Shown here piece by piece: positions 19,875-27,303 of a stretch of DNA of 29,357 nt. Each line of letters opens with the position of its first letter. Within the stretch, counting starts at the first letter, position 1. Source of the stretch: a virus. The notes below the pieces were generated by a model, which had not been told where the DNA came from, did no database searches, and saw only the letters and a list, made by a program, of their open reading frames with translations. Both the position numbers and the translations under genes were made by a program. The stretch is taken from positions 1-29,357 of IMG/VR virus record IMGVR_UViG_3300011116_001110; one strand, given 5' to 3'.

Positions 19875-20344
19875 TAAATAACACTCCCACTCGGAATGCT
19901 CATCGTAAAATTAGAATTATATTTATTCCACGGAACGCCGCCATAATTAAAATAATCCCCAGCAAGTCTTAATCCAGTTTTCGCTATATTAAATGGTAGC
20001 CTATCATTAAGAGCCCCAATATTTTGTTGAACAGAAAGGTTTTGCCAATAATCATTTAAACTTTCAGCGTCCTCATCTTCTTGAAATCTCTCTAAAGTTG
20101 AGCGTTGGATGTTTGTAAAATTAGGGTTGCTTAAACTCTGACCTTGAGCAGCAGCAACTGCTATTTGATGAGAAAGCAAACTATTTGCATTTCTATCCAT
20201 CTGAATTTGACGCTGAGTTTGAGCAAGCTTTTGTTCTTGCAATTGAAGTTCTAAAGCATCTTCTTGCGCGTCATCATATTCATTTTCTGCAAATAAATTA
20301 AAAGCCTCAGAAGCCCCCATCATTGCTAGTGCTAATCCAATCAT
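19874..20344 (-). CDS. Internal virion protein, T7 gp14-like
   Basis: 156 aa. A hydrophobic, Gly/Ala/Met-rich start (IGLALAMMGASEAFNLF), then a long Gln-rich helix (LELQLQEQKLAQTQRQIQ), then AVAAAQGQSLSNPNF, the 'AA.G.s....p' block seen in gp14-type inner core proteins of podoviruses. These help DNA cross the outer membrane during ejection. Coupled by TAATG overlaps to both neighbours. Good by position and pattern. Confidence 0.65.
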   Translation of the reverse strand: MIGLALAMMGASEAFNLFAENEYDDAQEDALELQLQEQKLAQTQRQIQMDRNANSLLSHQIAVAAAQGQSLSNPNFTNIQRSTLERFQEDEDAESLNDYWQNLSVQQNIGALNDRLPFNIAKTGLRLAGDYFNYGGVPWNKYNSNFTMSIPSGSVI

Positions 20345-22341
20345 TATACTGCCACCTCCAACATTATGCCCCGTAATAAAAACGGTATGGGCATATTTTG
20401 CTCTATAGTTATCGTGGCGTCAACCTCCCATTCACCAGTAGGCATATCATATTGACCAGTAAGCAAGGGAACAGGCTGATCAAGAGTTGTTGAACTAAAG
20501 CTTAATTCTGGTATAGGGCTGCCATTCAAATAAAGCCCATTAGTTTGATAATAAGAAATAAACGACCTGCAAATGCTTTTGGGAAAATAAAGTCGTCCAG
20601 AACCAATAATAGAAACTGGCACAGTCTCAATTAAAATCGGGATAGGTATGCCAACCTGAACTGATTTAGCACTAATAGAAATGGTTATGTTCCCATCATC
20701 TGGCACTATTTGAGGCGGTAAAATAAAACCATCAGCATTAATTTGGACGTTTATGCCGGCTAAATGATTTAAATTAGTGACTGTGTTAGTTGGGTTTTCA
20801 GTTTGTTGCCAAGTGCAGCAATCTAGGTAAACTTTGAAGCTAAGTTCTTCTAAATGCAGCGAACTTTCACCATCCATAACCCTTCTAACTACAACATACG
20901 TGTGGTTAGCAACAGTAACAATATCAACAAATTTGCCATCTGTTGGAACAAAATTCCCAATATCCAGCAAATCTTGTCCAGTTAGCTTTAAACTCCAAGC
21001 GCTAATGTCTTGATTAGCAACTGACTGGTAAATAGCAAGACTGCCGTCTCCATTAACAACAAACAAATAGTCTGAATCATCAATTTCTGAACCAATTAAT
21101 GACGCCATTCTCACAGGATTATTAATTAATTGAGAAGAAACAGAAGAAGCGCTAGGTGATTCATAATATCCGCTAGCGTTGTTACCAGTTAATGTGTAAG
21201 CCATTATTTCATTGCCACCACGCTTAACAAAGAAGGTTTTGTTGTCCATAGTAACTGGTTGAACGTCTTCGCTTCCTTTGTCTGTTTGTTGGCGAATAGA
21301 TGAGGTGGTGGCTGTAAATGGCTGATCAAACCCCTGCATAGAACTATGCTCAGAGCTTGTGCAAAATATTTGTAGCGTTTTATCTCCAACCATATGAAGA
21401 ATAGGGTCATATTTAGTAGATGTTAGCGTGTAGATTATTGCGTCGTCTTCTTGAGCATCTCCCTGGTCAAAATTCAGATAGTCTCCAATCTTTGAATAAA
21501 AGCTTACGAATGGAAGAGATTTAGTTCCTCCTAATCCTAGTCGCGATTCGTAAGTGCAAATAGCTCTTGGCCAACCTCTTGCATCTGAAAAAGCAACTTC
21601 CCCTAAAAATGATGATGAGCCAGGGAGCGCAAAACCACTTGCAAATTCACTTAATACATCCATAACAACTACAGTTGGAGATGTGTATGCCGTAATTCTT
21701 GCCACCCCCAAACTAATTCCGCTTGCAGGCCCTAAAGAAATAAATAATCCCCCAACATGAGCAGGAACAAAGACAGCCGTACTTGCTGTTAAAGTAATTC
21801 CCGTTCCGATCCCGCCCGCTCCTGGCAAGAATGTAGTTGTGTAGTAGTCTTTTCTAAAATCAAAAGCTGGTAAGTTTTTAAATACTGCTTGTCCAAATGT
21901 CCAGTTAGTATCTGCTGGGCCATTGAATGTTAAAATATCTGGTGTGAAGTTTTGATGAACAATGTAAAGTGTTTGCTCTATTTGCTGGCATTGCATAGAG
22001 GAAAGTTCATCAGTTGTATAGGGCGTGCTGAATGTGTATACGTAAGCTATGCGAGTATCGTTGTCGCCGAATCTTCTATAAAATTGAATGGAATCAGTAG
22101 AGAAAATTAAAATAAAATGTTGTCCACCTGAGCCAATGAAACTAAAGATTCTAAAATTGTCGTAGAGAACCTTTCCCCACATAATGCTGCCTGGGGCTTT
22201 CTTAGGCGCGCCATTTTTTGTGATCACCACGTTTCTTAATTTCTTGGCTGACTTATAATAAGGAGCCCAATCGACGTTGCCGAATTGTTTCTCATCTAAC
22301 TCGCCATGAGAAAAATTATTTTGCATCACTATTTCTGTCAT
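20344..22341 (-). CDS. Tail tube / nozzle protein, 665 aa
   Basis: Begins with the recognisable podovirus block FSHGELDEKQFGNVDWAPYY, then LRNVVITKNGAPKKAPGS, matching 'F..GEls....gR.D...Y..g...l.N..v...G....rpGt' of tail-tube/stabilisation proteins (T7 gp12 role). The rest is beta-rich with GLGGTKSLPFVSFYSKIGDY and FVKRGGNEIMAYTL typical of the family. It forms the tail nozzle below the adaptor ring. Overlaps the adaptor gene by 4 bp and the gp14-like gene by 1 bp. Confidence 0.8.
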   Translation of the reverse strand: MTEIVMQNNFSHGELDEKQFGNVDWAPYYKSAKKLRNVVITKNGAPKKAPGSIMWGKVLYDNFRIFSFIGSGGQHFILIFSTDSIQFYRRFGDNDTRIAYVYTFSTPYTTDELSSMQCQQIEQTLYIVHQNFTPDILTFNGPADTNWTFGQAVFKNLPAFDFRKDYYTTTFLPGAGGIGTGITLTASTAVFVPAHVGGLFISLGPASGISLGVARITAYTSPTVVVMDVLSEFASGFALPGSSSFLGEVAFSDARGWPRAICTYESRLGLGGTKSLPFVSFYSKIGDYLNFDQGDAQEDDAIIYTLTSTKYDPILHMVGDKTLQIFCTSSEHSSMQGFDQPFTATTSSIRQQTDKGSEDVQPVTMDNKTFFVKRGGNEIMAYTLTGNNASGYYESPSASSVSSQLINNPVRMASLIGSEIDDSDYLFVVNGDGSLAIYQSVANQDISAWSLKLTGQDLLDIGNFVPTDGKFVDIVTVANHTYVVVRRVMDGESSLHLEELSFKVYLDCCTWQQTENPTNTVTNLNHLAGINVQINADGFILPPQIVPDDGNITISISAKSVQVGIPIPILIETVPVSIIGSGRLYFPKSICRSFISYYQTNGLYLNGSPIPELSFSSTTLDQPVPLLTGQYDMPTGEWEVDATITIEQNMPIPFLLRGIMLEVAV

Positions 22342-22919
22342 ATTAGCGCAGGCCCTGCATACTTGGACGCATACACTAAATTACCAAATTGTAATGATGG
22401 TTGAGTTTGACTGTCTGATTGAATTGCTTTAAATAATAATTTTTCAACTTTATTTTCATAAGAAATAGTTAAATCTGTCCTCTCTGTGATCGGCATACAA
22501 AATAATGCCGCCATATAATAATGTATATAGGGCTTAAAATATTCTGGCAATAAATCTTCAGATACTGGGCCGGTGTAATACAGAGTTATCCCTGATGGTG
22601 AATTGCAATAAAGCAGATTGCCAACAATTTCGAAAGGAATACGTCCATCAGTTTTGTAAGTTAAACCAAAGTCAGAAGGAAGCTCATAAGCATACATGTA
22701 ATTGGGATATTTAGGAGGATTAGTTACTTTGTTAAGGCTAAATTGCTTAATCGCAAACCGCCAATTGTAATCCATCGCAAAAATACTTGGATAAAATTCG
22801 TCGTATAAAGCCGAACAATTCTTGATATAATCAGGAGAGTCATTGGTAATATCAGAACAGCCCTTTTTGCCAAGTAGCAAAAGGGCTGCGTTGATAATAC
22901 GAATCTTAGAGGTAGCCAT
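22338..22919 (-). CDS. Tail adaptor protein (T7 gp11-like)
   Basis: 193 aa. N-terminal SKIRIINAALLLLGKKG and LYDEFYPSIFAMDYNWRFA fit the conserved start of podovirus head-tail adaptor/tail tubular A proteins ('i.N.AL..lG......ds......c...yd..r...L....W.FA'). The C-terminal half has the expected helix with FKPYIHYYMAALFCMP. It forms the ring between portal and tail nozzle. Directly upstream of the nozzle gene, the normal order. Confidence 0.8.
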   Translation of the reverse strand: MATSKIRIINAALLLLGKKGCSDITNDSPDYIKNCSALYDEFYPSIFAMDYNWRFAIKQFSLNKVTNPPKYPNYMYAYELPSDFGLTYKTDGRIPFEIVGNLLYCNSPSGITLYYTGPVSEDLLPEYFKPYIHYYMAALFCMPITERTDLTISYENKVEKLLFKAIQSDSQTQPSLQFGNLVYASKYAGPALI

Positions 22920-22946
22920 TTGTTCCCCTTTTTAGATTTACATATC

Positions 22947-23429
22947 TTACACTGTTAACATCCAGCTAATGCTACTACCACCAGTTGGATCAGCATTAGT
23001 GATTATTGTTATCTGATCAACAGCGGGGACAACATTAATAACATATAAAGGACTTCCTGTTGCGTTTTCTTTAACAGTTGCAAATGCTGCCATAGAAGAC
23101 TCTGCACCAGGGACACTAACTACAGTAGAAGTAGAACCAGCTGTAGTATCTACAGTTCCAGAAGCAAAAATATTTTTCCCAACGCCACCACCAGTAACTG
23201 ATGCTACAGTCACATGTGGTGAAACTGCAGTAACATAAACTAAATCTGCTCCATCAGAACCTTGTATAAAAATAAAATCCTTTACGCTTATAAGAGAGGA
23301 TGCAGGGTCAAAATAGTTAGCAGCGGTAATGGTTGCTAAAGCATCAGCAGAAACCCCGTATCCAAAATTTTTAAACCCATTAGCAGAATAATTGCCATTA
23401 ATAAATAACATTTTTAAATCAAAAGCCAT
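22947..23429 (-). CDS. Decoration-type capsid protein, long copy, 160 aa
   Basis: Residues 1-76 are homologous to the 79-aa neighbour and contain GYGVSADALATITAANYFD and VSPHVTVASVTGG, the pattern of small proteins encoded right after podovirus major capsid genes, which coat or link the capsid surface. Residues 77-160 add a second beta domain rich in Thr, Val, Gly and Ser (TVDTTAGSTSTVVSVPG). GGAG before the ATG. It probably arose by tandem duplication followed by gain or loss of the C-terminal domain. Confidence 0.7.
   Translation of the reverse strand: MAFDLKMLFINGNYSANGFKNFGYGVSADALATITAANYFDPASSLISVKDFIFIQGSDGADLVYVTAVSPHVTVASVTGGGVGKNIFASGTVDTTAGSTSTVVSVPGAESSMAAFATVKENATGSPLYVINVVPAVDQITIITNADPTGGSSISWMLTV
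23308..23339. repeat. 32-bp direct repeat, copy A
   Basis: Identical over 32 bp to copy B at 23560-23591, in the coding part for the shared ATITAANYFD segment of the two decoration-type genes. Distance between copies is 252 bp. Confidence 0.85.
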
Positions 23430-23441
23430 TGCAATTCTCCG

Positions 23442-23681
23442 TTAAGTAAGTGCACCAACAGTCACATGTGGCGAAACTGCAGTAATATATCTAATTCCAG
23501 CTGCATCACTTCCAACTGCATAAATTTTGTCACCGATATTAAATGATGTTGAAACATCATCAAAATAGTTAGCAGCGGTAATGGTTGCTAACGTATCAGT
23601 AGAAACACCATAACCCCACGACTTCGGATTGTTAGCCGTGGAGTTACCATCTATGTATAAAAGTTTAATATCAAAAGCCAT
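23442..23681 (-). CDS. Decoration-type capsid protein, short copy, 79 aa
   Basis: Single-domain version of the 160-aa protein downstream, with the same opening (MAFDIKLLYIDGN against MAFDLKMLFINGN) and the same ITAANYFD and AVSPHVTV blocks. AAGGAC site before the ATG, 11 bp after the capsid gene. It is likely a capsid surface protein. The stop comes where the long copy continues into its second domain. Confidence 0.7.
   Translation of the reverse strand: MAFDIKLLYIDGNSTANNPKSWGYGVSTDTLATITAANYFDDVSTSFNIGDKIYAVGSDAAGIRYITAVSPHVTVGALT
23560..23591. repeat. 32-bp direct repeat, copy B
   Basis: Identical to copy A at 23308-23339; lies in the short decoration-type gene. Exact identity where the flanking sequence has diverged suggests recent duplication or gene conversion. 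Confidence 0.85.
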
Positions 23682-23692
23682 GATAGTTGTCC

Positions 23693-24559
23693 TTATGCGC
23701 CTGGAGTGACTGATTCATCAACATTAAGAATAATCACGCCCTTTGGTTTAGTAACAAGCGCGCCTAAACTCATCATTGCTAAAGTTTCAATACGAGCATT
23801 TTGCTGAACTGCAACCATTCTGACGTTTGGATCCATTCGATAACCAGTCGTAATCGCTTTCTTAGCATAAGCAAAGTTTGAGCGAATGTTTCCAGTTTTG
23901 GGGATACCGCCTTCTTCTCTATCACCAAGAATGCGAATATTAAACCCACCAAACGAAGCGCTTTTACCATCGGGATTAACAAGCGGTTTTGCAGTATTAA
24001 AGATAGAACTCAAATATTCAGTTTGTTGCATTAACTGGTAAAAGCTTTTTGCATCCACAACTAAATAAAGTTCATCGTTTCCGGAAATTTCATTGCTAGT
24101 CATGATTTGGAAAGCTTGAGTTAACATTTCAACAGTTAAAGCATCTCCAGTACCACCAATAACTTGGGTAACAACACCCGTATCAGTTGCAGCATTAATC
24201 TTAATTTGGTCTTCCATACGAGCTAAGGCATAAGCATGCTCTTCTGCGTAGGCATCTAGAGGAGAAGCATTCATGTTCAAAACGTCAAATTCAGACAGAA
24301 CAAGTTTGTTTTCAAAGTCTTGGAAAACCATAGTGGGTGAATAAACAGAAACAGGCGAAGCAGGGATATCACTAGAATATGATAAAACAGGCTTCATAAT
24401 GGTGCTGTTCATTATTTTTGGTTTCCAAGCATCACCTTGTAAACCGTGTAATTCTTGAGTTAAACCTCTTAAACGGCCTTGCGCTTGGTAGTTTAATTCC
24501 CAGTAATCAGTAAATTGTTGACTATACGTTGCGACGAAATCGCTAGCAGGTGTTGCCAT
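23693..24559 (-). CDS. Major capsid protein
   Basis: 288 aa, HK97-fold type by pattern: N-terminal helix (FVATYSQQFTDYWELNYQAQ), a long spine-like region (YAEEHAYALARMEDQIKINAA), then VVDAKSFYQLMQQTEYLSSIF and GGFNIRILGDREEGGIP, the conserved 'P-domain' stretch of this podovirus capsid group, and a C-terminal strand (LGALVTKPKGVIILNV). It self-assembles on the scaffold into the icosahedral head. AGGAG 9 nt before the ATG; a consensus promoter lies about 215 bp upstream. Confidence 0.85.
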   Translation of the reverse strand: MATPASDFVATYSQQFTDYWELNYQAQGRLRGLTQELHGLQGDAWKPKIMNSTIMKPVLSYSSDIPASPVSVYSPTMVFQDFENKLVLSEFDVLNMNASPLDAYAEEHAYALARMEDQIKINAATDTGVVTQVIGGTGDALTVEMLTQAFQIMTSNEISGNDELYLVVDAKSFYQLMQQTEYLSSIFNTAKPLVNPDGKSASFGGFNIRILGDREEGGIPKTGNIRSNFAYAKKAITTGYRMDPNVRMVAVQQNARIETLAMMSLGALVTKPKGVIILNVDESVTPGA

Positions 24560-24771
24560 CAGCTAAATCTCCTAAAAATTAATAGAAAACCTTGCGCTTA
24601 ACGCAAAGCATTTATCGATTTTCAGCGAGTAAGCTGATTTGATTGCAACAAGAATTTGGAGTACTAAACCTTAAAATGGATTGATTAACAATTGAGCATT
24701 TTTCAGTGTTTAGCTTTTTCTGCAAATCCATGTATATAAATAAAATACAGGAACGCTTAAAATGTAGTTTC
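24560..24771 (-). other. Capsid gene leader with two hairpins
   Basis: About 205 nt of transcript precede the capsid ATG. Two short hairpins are visible: TCAGC/GCTGA (24622-24626 with 24633-24637) and TTGCG/CGCAA (24592-24596 with 24602-24606), the latter ending about 15 nt before the AGGAG site. They may stabilise the mRNA or tune translation. Nothing else is seen. Confidence 0.5.
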
Positions 24772-24799
24772 ATTATACATTTAGATTGTTAATTGTCAA
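24772..24799 (-). promoter_or_regulatory. Consensus promoter of the capsid-tail operon
   Basis: On the minus strand: perfect TTGACA (24799-24794), 16-nt spacer, perfect TATAAT (24777-24772). It is the best sigma-70 match in the window and has no GTTTAT-N9 operator beside it, so it should be active whenever host polymerase is. Confidence 0.8.
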
Positions 24800-24962
24800 G
24801 GGGGAGATTTGCAAATGTTTATTTGGGAATTTGTTTAAAATTTTTAAGCAAATCAATAACTTATAAAAAAATTTGTTAATTGTTTGAATTTGGAGTTTGA
24901 AATGATCATAAAGGATTTTATATTTGCAAAAGGAGTTGATAATGAAAATAAGGAAATAAAAA

Positions 24963-25000
24963 ACCCCTCGGGGTGCGCATTATTAAGAGGCGTGAGGGGT
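24963..25000 (-). terminator. Intrinsic terminator after the exported-protein gene
   Basis: On the minus strand ACCCCTC (25000-24994) pairs with GAGGGGT (24969-24963) around a 24-nt loop that holds an inner CGC/GCG pairing; the stem runs into a T-run (GGGGTTTTTTATTT). It separates the lysis/moron block from the capsid promoter. Confidence 0.75.
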
Positions 25001-25075
25001 GTTGTTAGATTTATGATAATACAGAACCAAGAAGCTGGCAAGGCTATTCTATCCTCAAACCGGCAGCTCCCTAAT
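25001..25075 (-). other. 3' untranslated stretch of the exported-protein gene
   Basis: Short stretch between the TAA of the exported protein and the terminator stem. It has a possible imperfect GCTG/CAGC hairpin (25036-25069) but no gene. The plus-strand frame across it is judged spurious. Confidence 0.4.
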
Positions 25076-25498
25076 TTAGAATATGTAAAGCGGCGTTATG
25101 TAATCCTGCCTGTAAATCTTGCAATTTTCTTTTTCTTCATCATACAAACAAACCTTGGCATTTACTAACGCATATCGATTGTTATTTGCTTGTATTTGTA
25201 CCATATCGCTCATCAATGTCAAATAATCAATATTAAGCATACATTTGTTATTGATAAAAGAAACACAATCTCTTTGGGAATTAACATAAGAAAATTGGTT
25301 GTCTAATAATTCTATAGAAGCGGTGTTAAATGGATGAACAGTCCAATTATGAGCGCCGACGCAAATGCTAAAGTTAGCGGCATTTTCTCTAGTGTTATGC
25401 GCTTCCACAAAAGGACAACCGCCCATAGACAATATATTTTCGTTAGCAAATGAACAAGTTGCAAAAAAACATAAAACAATAGCCATAATTTTTTTCAT
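25076..25498 (-). CDS. Exported Cys-rich protein, probable moron
   Basis: 140 aa. A clear signal peptide: MKK, hydrophobic IMAIVLCFFA, then CSFA before a predicted cut at residue 19. The mature part has six Cys (in GGCPF, SICVG, RDCVSF, NKCML, KVCLY, ENCKI), consistent with disulphide bonds in the periplasm or outside the cell. AAGGAG before the ATG. It sits between the spanins and the capsid promoter and ends at its own terminator, an arrangement typical of lysogenic-conversion genes (superinfection exclusion, virulence, envelope change). No known family is recognised. Confidence 0.7.
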   Translation of the reverse strand: MKKIMAIVLCFFATCSFANENILSMGGCPFVEAHNTRENAANFSICVGAHNWTVHPFNTASIELLDNQFSYVNSQRDCVSFINNKCMLNIDYLTLMSDMVQIQANNNRYALVNAKVCLYDEEKENCKIYRQDYITPLYIF

Positions 25499-25560
25499 TT
25501 CTATATTCTCCTTTTAAAAAAATAGAGAAGATAGTTTAATCCTCAATTATTAAGGAAATA

Positions 25561-25839
25561 TTAAGACCGATCGTTAATGTTTTTTATAGCTTCTAGTTTT
25601 AAATTGCTTTCATAAATAGCAGATACTAAATTGACCACATCTACCCCTCTGCTTCTAACTTCTAATTGGCAATTAGTTGGCTTATGAGTGTAATTGCCGA
25701 CAAGCTTATTGAAGTAAGTTTTGTTAAGCAGGTTTTGAGGAATCAGCTGTTTTTCCACTTGTATTGAATTCGTAGGCGCGCAACCAAGCATCGAACTTGC
25801 CGTCATCAATAAAACCATCATCTCCAATTTTCTTAGCAT
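25561..25839 (-). CDS. Outer-membrane spanin lipoprotein (Rz1-like)
   Basis: Start taken at 25839 (GAAGG 8 nt upstream), giving a lipoprotein signal: LRKLEMMVLLMTASSMLGC, with the Cys in the lipobox position followed by AP. The mature part is ~74 aa. Its beginning is encoded in another frame inside the end of the Rz-like gene, the hallmark of overlapping spanin pairs. With Rz it fuses inner and outer membranes in the last step of lysis. The -3/-2 lipobox residues (M, L) are not canonical. Confidence 0.7.
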   Translation of the reverse strand: MLRKLEMMVLLMTASSMLGCAPTNSIQVEKQLIPQNLLNKTYFNKLVGNYTHKPTNCQLEVRSRGVDVVNLVSAIYESNLKLEAIKNINDRS

Positions 25840-26053
25840 AAGTGTTACCTTCAAACTTAACATGATTAATTTTCTCTTGCGCTTCGCCTGATATTCTGTT
25901 TGATACTTCCTGTTGTTTTTTTAAGTTGTTGATAACGGTTTGTTGTGCTGCATATTGCTGTTTTATGACCGCATAACTTTGAAGAGTTTTAACAACAAAA
26001 AAAGCTAGAGCAAAAGCAGCCACGACGCTCATCAATTTTAAATAAAGAATCAT
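25724..26053 (-). CDS. Inner-membrane spanin (Rz-like)
   Basis: 109 aa. One N-terminal membrane helix (LKLMSVVAAFALAFFVVKTL, residues 5-24) followed by a coiled-coil-like periplasmic helix (YAAQQTVINNLKKQQEVSN) and a soluble tail. This is the type II signal-anchor layout of Rz. The 3' part overlaps the Rz1-like gene by 116 bp. Overlaps the upstream 63-aa gene by 4 bp. Confidence 0.75.
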   Translation of the reverse strand: MILYLKLMSVVAAFALAFFVVKTLQSYAVIKQQYAAQQTVINNLKKQQEVSNRISGEAQEKINHVKFEGNTYAKKIGDDGFIDDGKFDAWLRAYEFNTSGKTADSSKPA

Positions 26054-26241
26054 TTAACATCCTCTTTATTTTGTTCTTTGCCTTGTTCTTTTTTAACAAG
26101 AAACAAATCACTCTCACACTCGGAACCATCAAGCCCATCAAGTTGTTTTCTTGCAGCCATTATTGCATCACAATGACTCATGCCTTTTCTTTCGTATGCC
26201 TCAATCATATCGTCCATCACATCAAAAATTGCAATTCGCAT
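26050..26241 (-). CDS. Small unknown protein, 63 aa
   Basis: Coupled to neighbours by TAATG and ATGA overlaps within the lysis block. Acidic N-terminal helix (IFDVMDDMIEAYERKGMSH), Cys23, Cys42, and a Lys/Glu-rich tail. No membrane segment, so not a holin. No family is recognised. Confidence 0.65.
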   Translation of the reverse strand: MRIAIFDVMDDMIEAYERKGMSHCDAIMAARKQLDGLDGSECESDLFLVKKEQGKEQNKEDVK

Positions 26242-26420
26242 TATTCATTCCTTTTCAAATGACTAACCAACTCATTCTCCATACCAACTTGTTGCTCTGA
26301 AATTTGCTTAATCATGTCATAGTTGTGTAAGCTTCTACAAAGAACGCCAACGTTAAAAGCAACGCTTAAAAATGATGTTAAGATTGCTATGATCAAAGTT
26401 AATTTCCAATACCATTGCAT
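26241..26420 (-). CDS. Single-span membrane protein, holin or antiholin candidate
   Basis: 59 aa, ATG at 26420 with GGAGAG 8 nt upstream; stop overlaps the next start (TAATG). Residues 5-27 form one hydrophobic helix (WKLTLIIAILTSFLSVAFNV), then a short polar helix. It is encoded between the endolysin and the spanins, the usual place for holins. Because the endolysin carries its own export signal, a pinholin that only depolarises the membrane would suffice (inference). Confidence 0.6.
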   Translation of the reverse strand: MQWYWKLTLIIAILTSFLSVAFNVGVLCRSLHNYDMIKQISEQQVGMENELVSHLKRNE

Positions 26421-26431
26421 TTTTTTCTCTC

Positions 26432-26707
26432 CTATTTTTTAATTTTTTCTAGTACTTCACTAGCATAATCGCCCACTTTGTTAACAACATTTAAAACTTC
26501 AGTTTTTGAATAACATTCTGGGAAGGCTGAATGATGCAAATCTATAACATGCATAAGGCAAAAATTTTCGCAATCATCGGCGCTTTTAATTAATCCAAAA
26601 TTTAATAAATCATTTACCATTGAATTTTTTAGCTCACGCACATCTTTAATTAATGAATCAAGCTCCCTATCAAACTTTTCAGTTTCCAAATTTATTATAT
26701 TATTCAC
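26432..26707 (-). CDS. Small helical protein, 91 aa
   Basis: ATGA overlap with the endolysin stop. Helical, with a Cys/His-rich middle (DDCENFCLMHVIDLHHSAF) that could bind a metal ion. No membrane segment. Lies in the lysis block between endolysin and holin candidate. No family is recognised. Confidence 0.6.
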   Translation of the reverse strand: MNNIINLETEKFDRELDSLIKDVRELKNSMVNDLLNFGLIKSADDCENFCLMHVIDLHHSAFPECYSKTEVLNVVNKVGDYASEVLEKIKK

Positions 26708-27303
26708 ACCACCCCCTCCATAACGCGATTCCTAATGCCATTTTCAATCTTAACCCAAAGCGTAGATTTAACAACCTTCTCTTTGTATAGATAGAATAGC
26801 ATATACCCATATCCAGGCCACAAGTATTTGCAGTTATTAATCTTCTCGACTTCTTGGTCACTTAAATGACCATTCGGAACTAAATTAGTTTTGCAAAAGT
26901 CATTAAGCATTTTTTCAAGAAGCATATTAGGGCGTGAAGGACCAAGGTTAATTTGCGCTAGCACAACTGCAGTAGCCAATTCATCATTAGCTATGTTATC
27001 AGCATTGTACTTGTACCAAAAATTATCTTCATAAAATTGCATCGCTTCTTTTTCAGTTAAAAGCTTAAGTTGTTCTTTAGTGATATTTTTCTTGGTAACT
27101 GCATTGTAAGTTCTGAGGGTTATTCCGTACTTTGTAGGGCCACCTGGGTCCCAGCTATGATCAGTATAAGCAGCTCCTTCATATTTTAAAATATTTGGGA
27201 AAATGTCGTGCTGGAATCGATAAGAGGCATTAGCGCATGTAATTGTGAAATTTGTTACTAAAAATATCAGTACCAAGCAGATTCGGTTTAATATTAGGCT
27301 CAT
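26704..27303 (-). CDS. Exported endolysin (GH108-type muramidase)
   Basis: 199 aa. Residues 1-26 are a signal sequence (hydrophobic LILNRICLVLIFLV, then CANA before Ser27), giving Sec export or a signal-arrest-release type. The catalytic part shows ILKYEGAAY (Glu42, proposed catalytic acid) and WDPGGPTKYGIT (51-62), the signature of glycoside hydrolase family 108, then FYEDNFWYKY and a C-terminal helical domain with AQINLGPSRP. It cleaves peptidoglycan glycan strands in the periplasm. The first 74 bp overlap the end of the terminase gene in another frame. Confidence 0.88.
   Translation of the reverse strand: MSLILNRICLVLIFLVTNFTITCANASYRFQHDIFPNILKYEGAAYTDHSWDPGGPTKYGITLRTYNAVTKKNITKEQLKLLTEKEAMQFYEDNFWYKYNADNIANDELATAVVLAQINLGPSRPNMLLEKMLNDFCKTNLVPNGHLSDQEVEKINNCKYLWPGYGYMLFYLYKEKVVKSTLWVKIENGIRNRVMEGVV

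Noticed and set aside
24884-25168. Plus-strand frame of 94 codons between capsid promoter and exported gene
   Set aside because: It crosses a clear minus-strand terminator and overlaps the exported protein gene; translation looks random. A five-codon frame with a good ribosome site at 24942 is too short to support.
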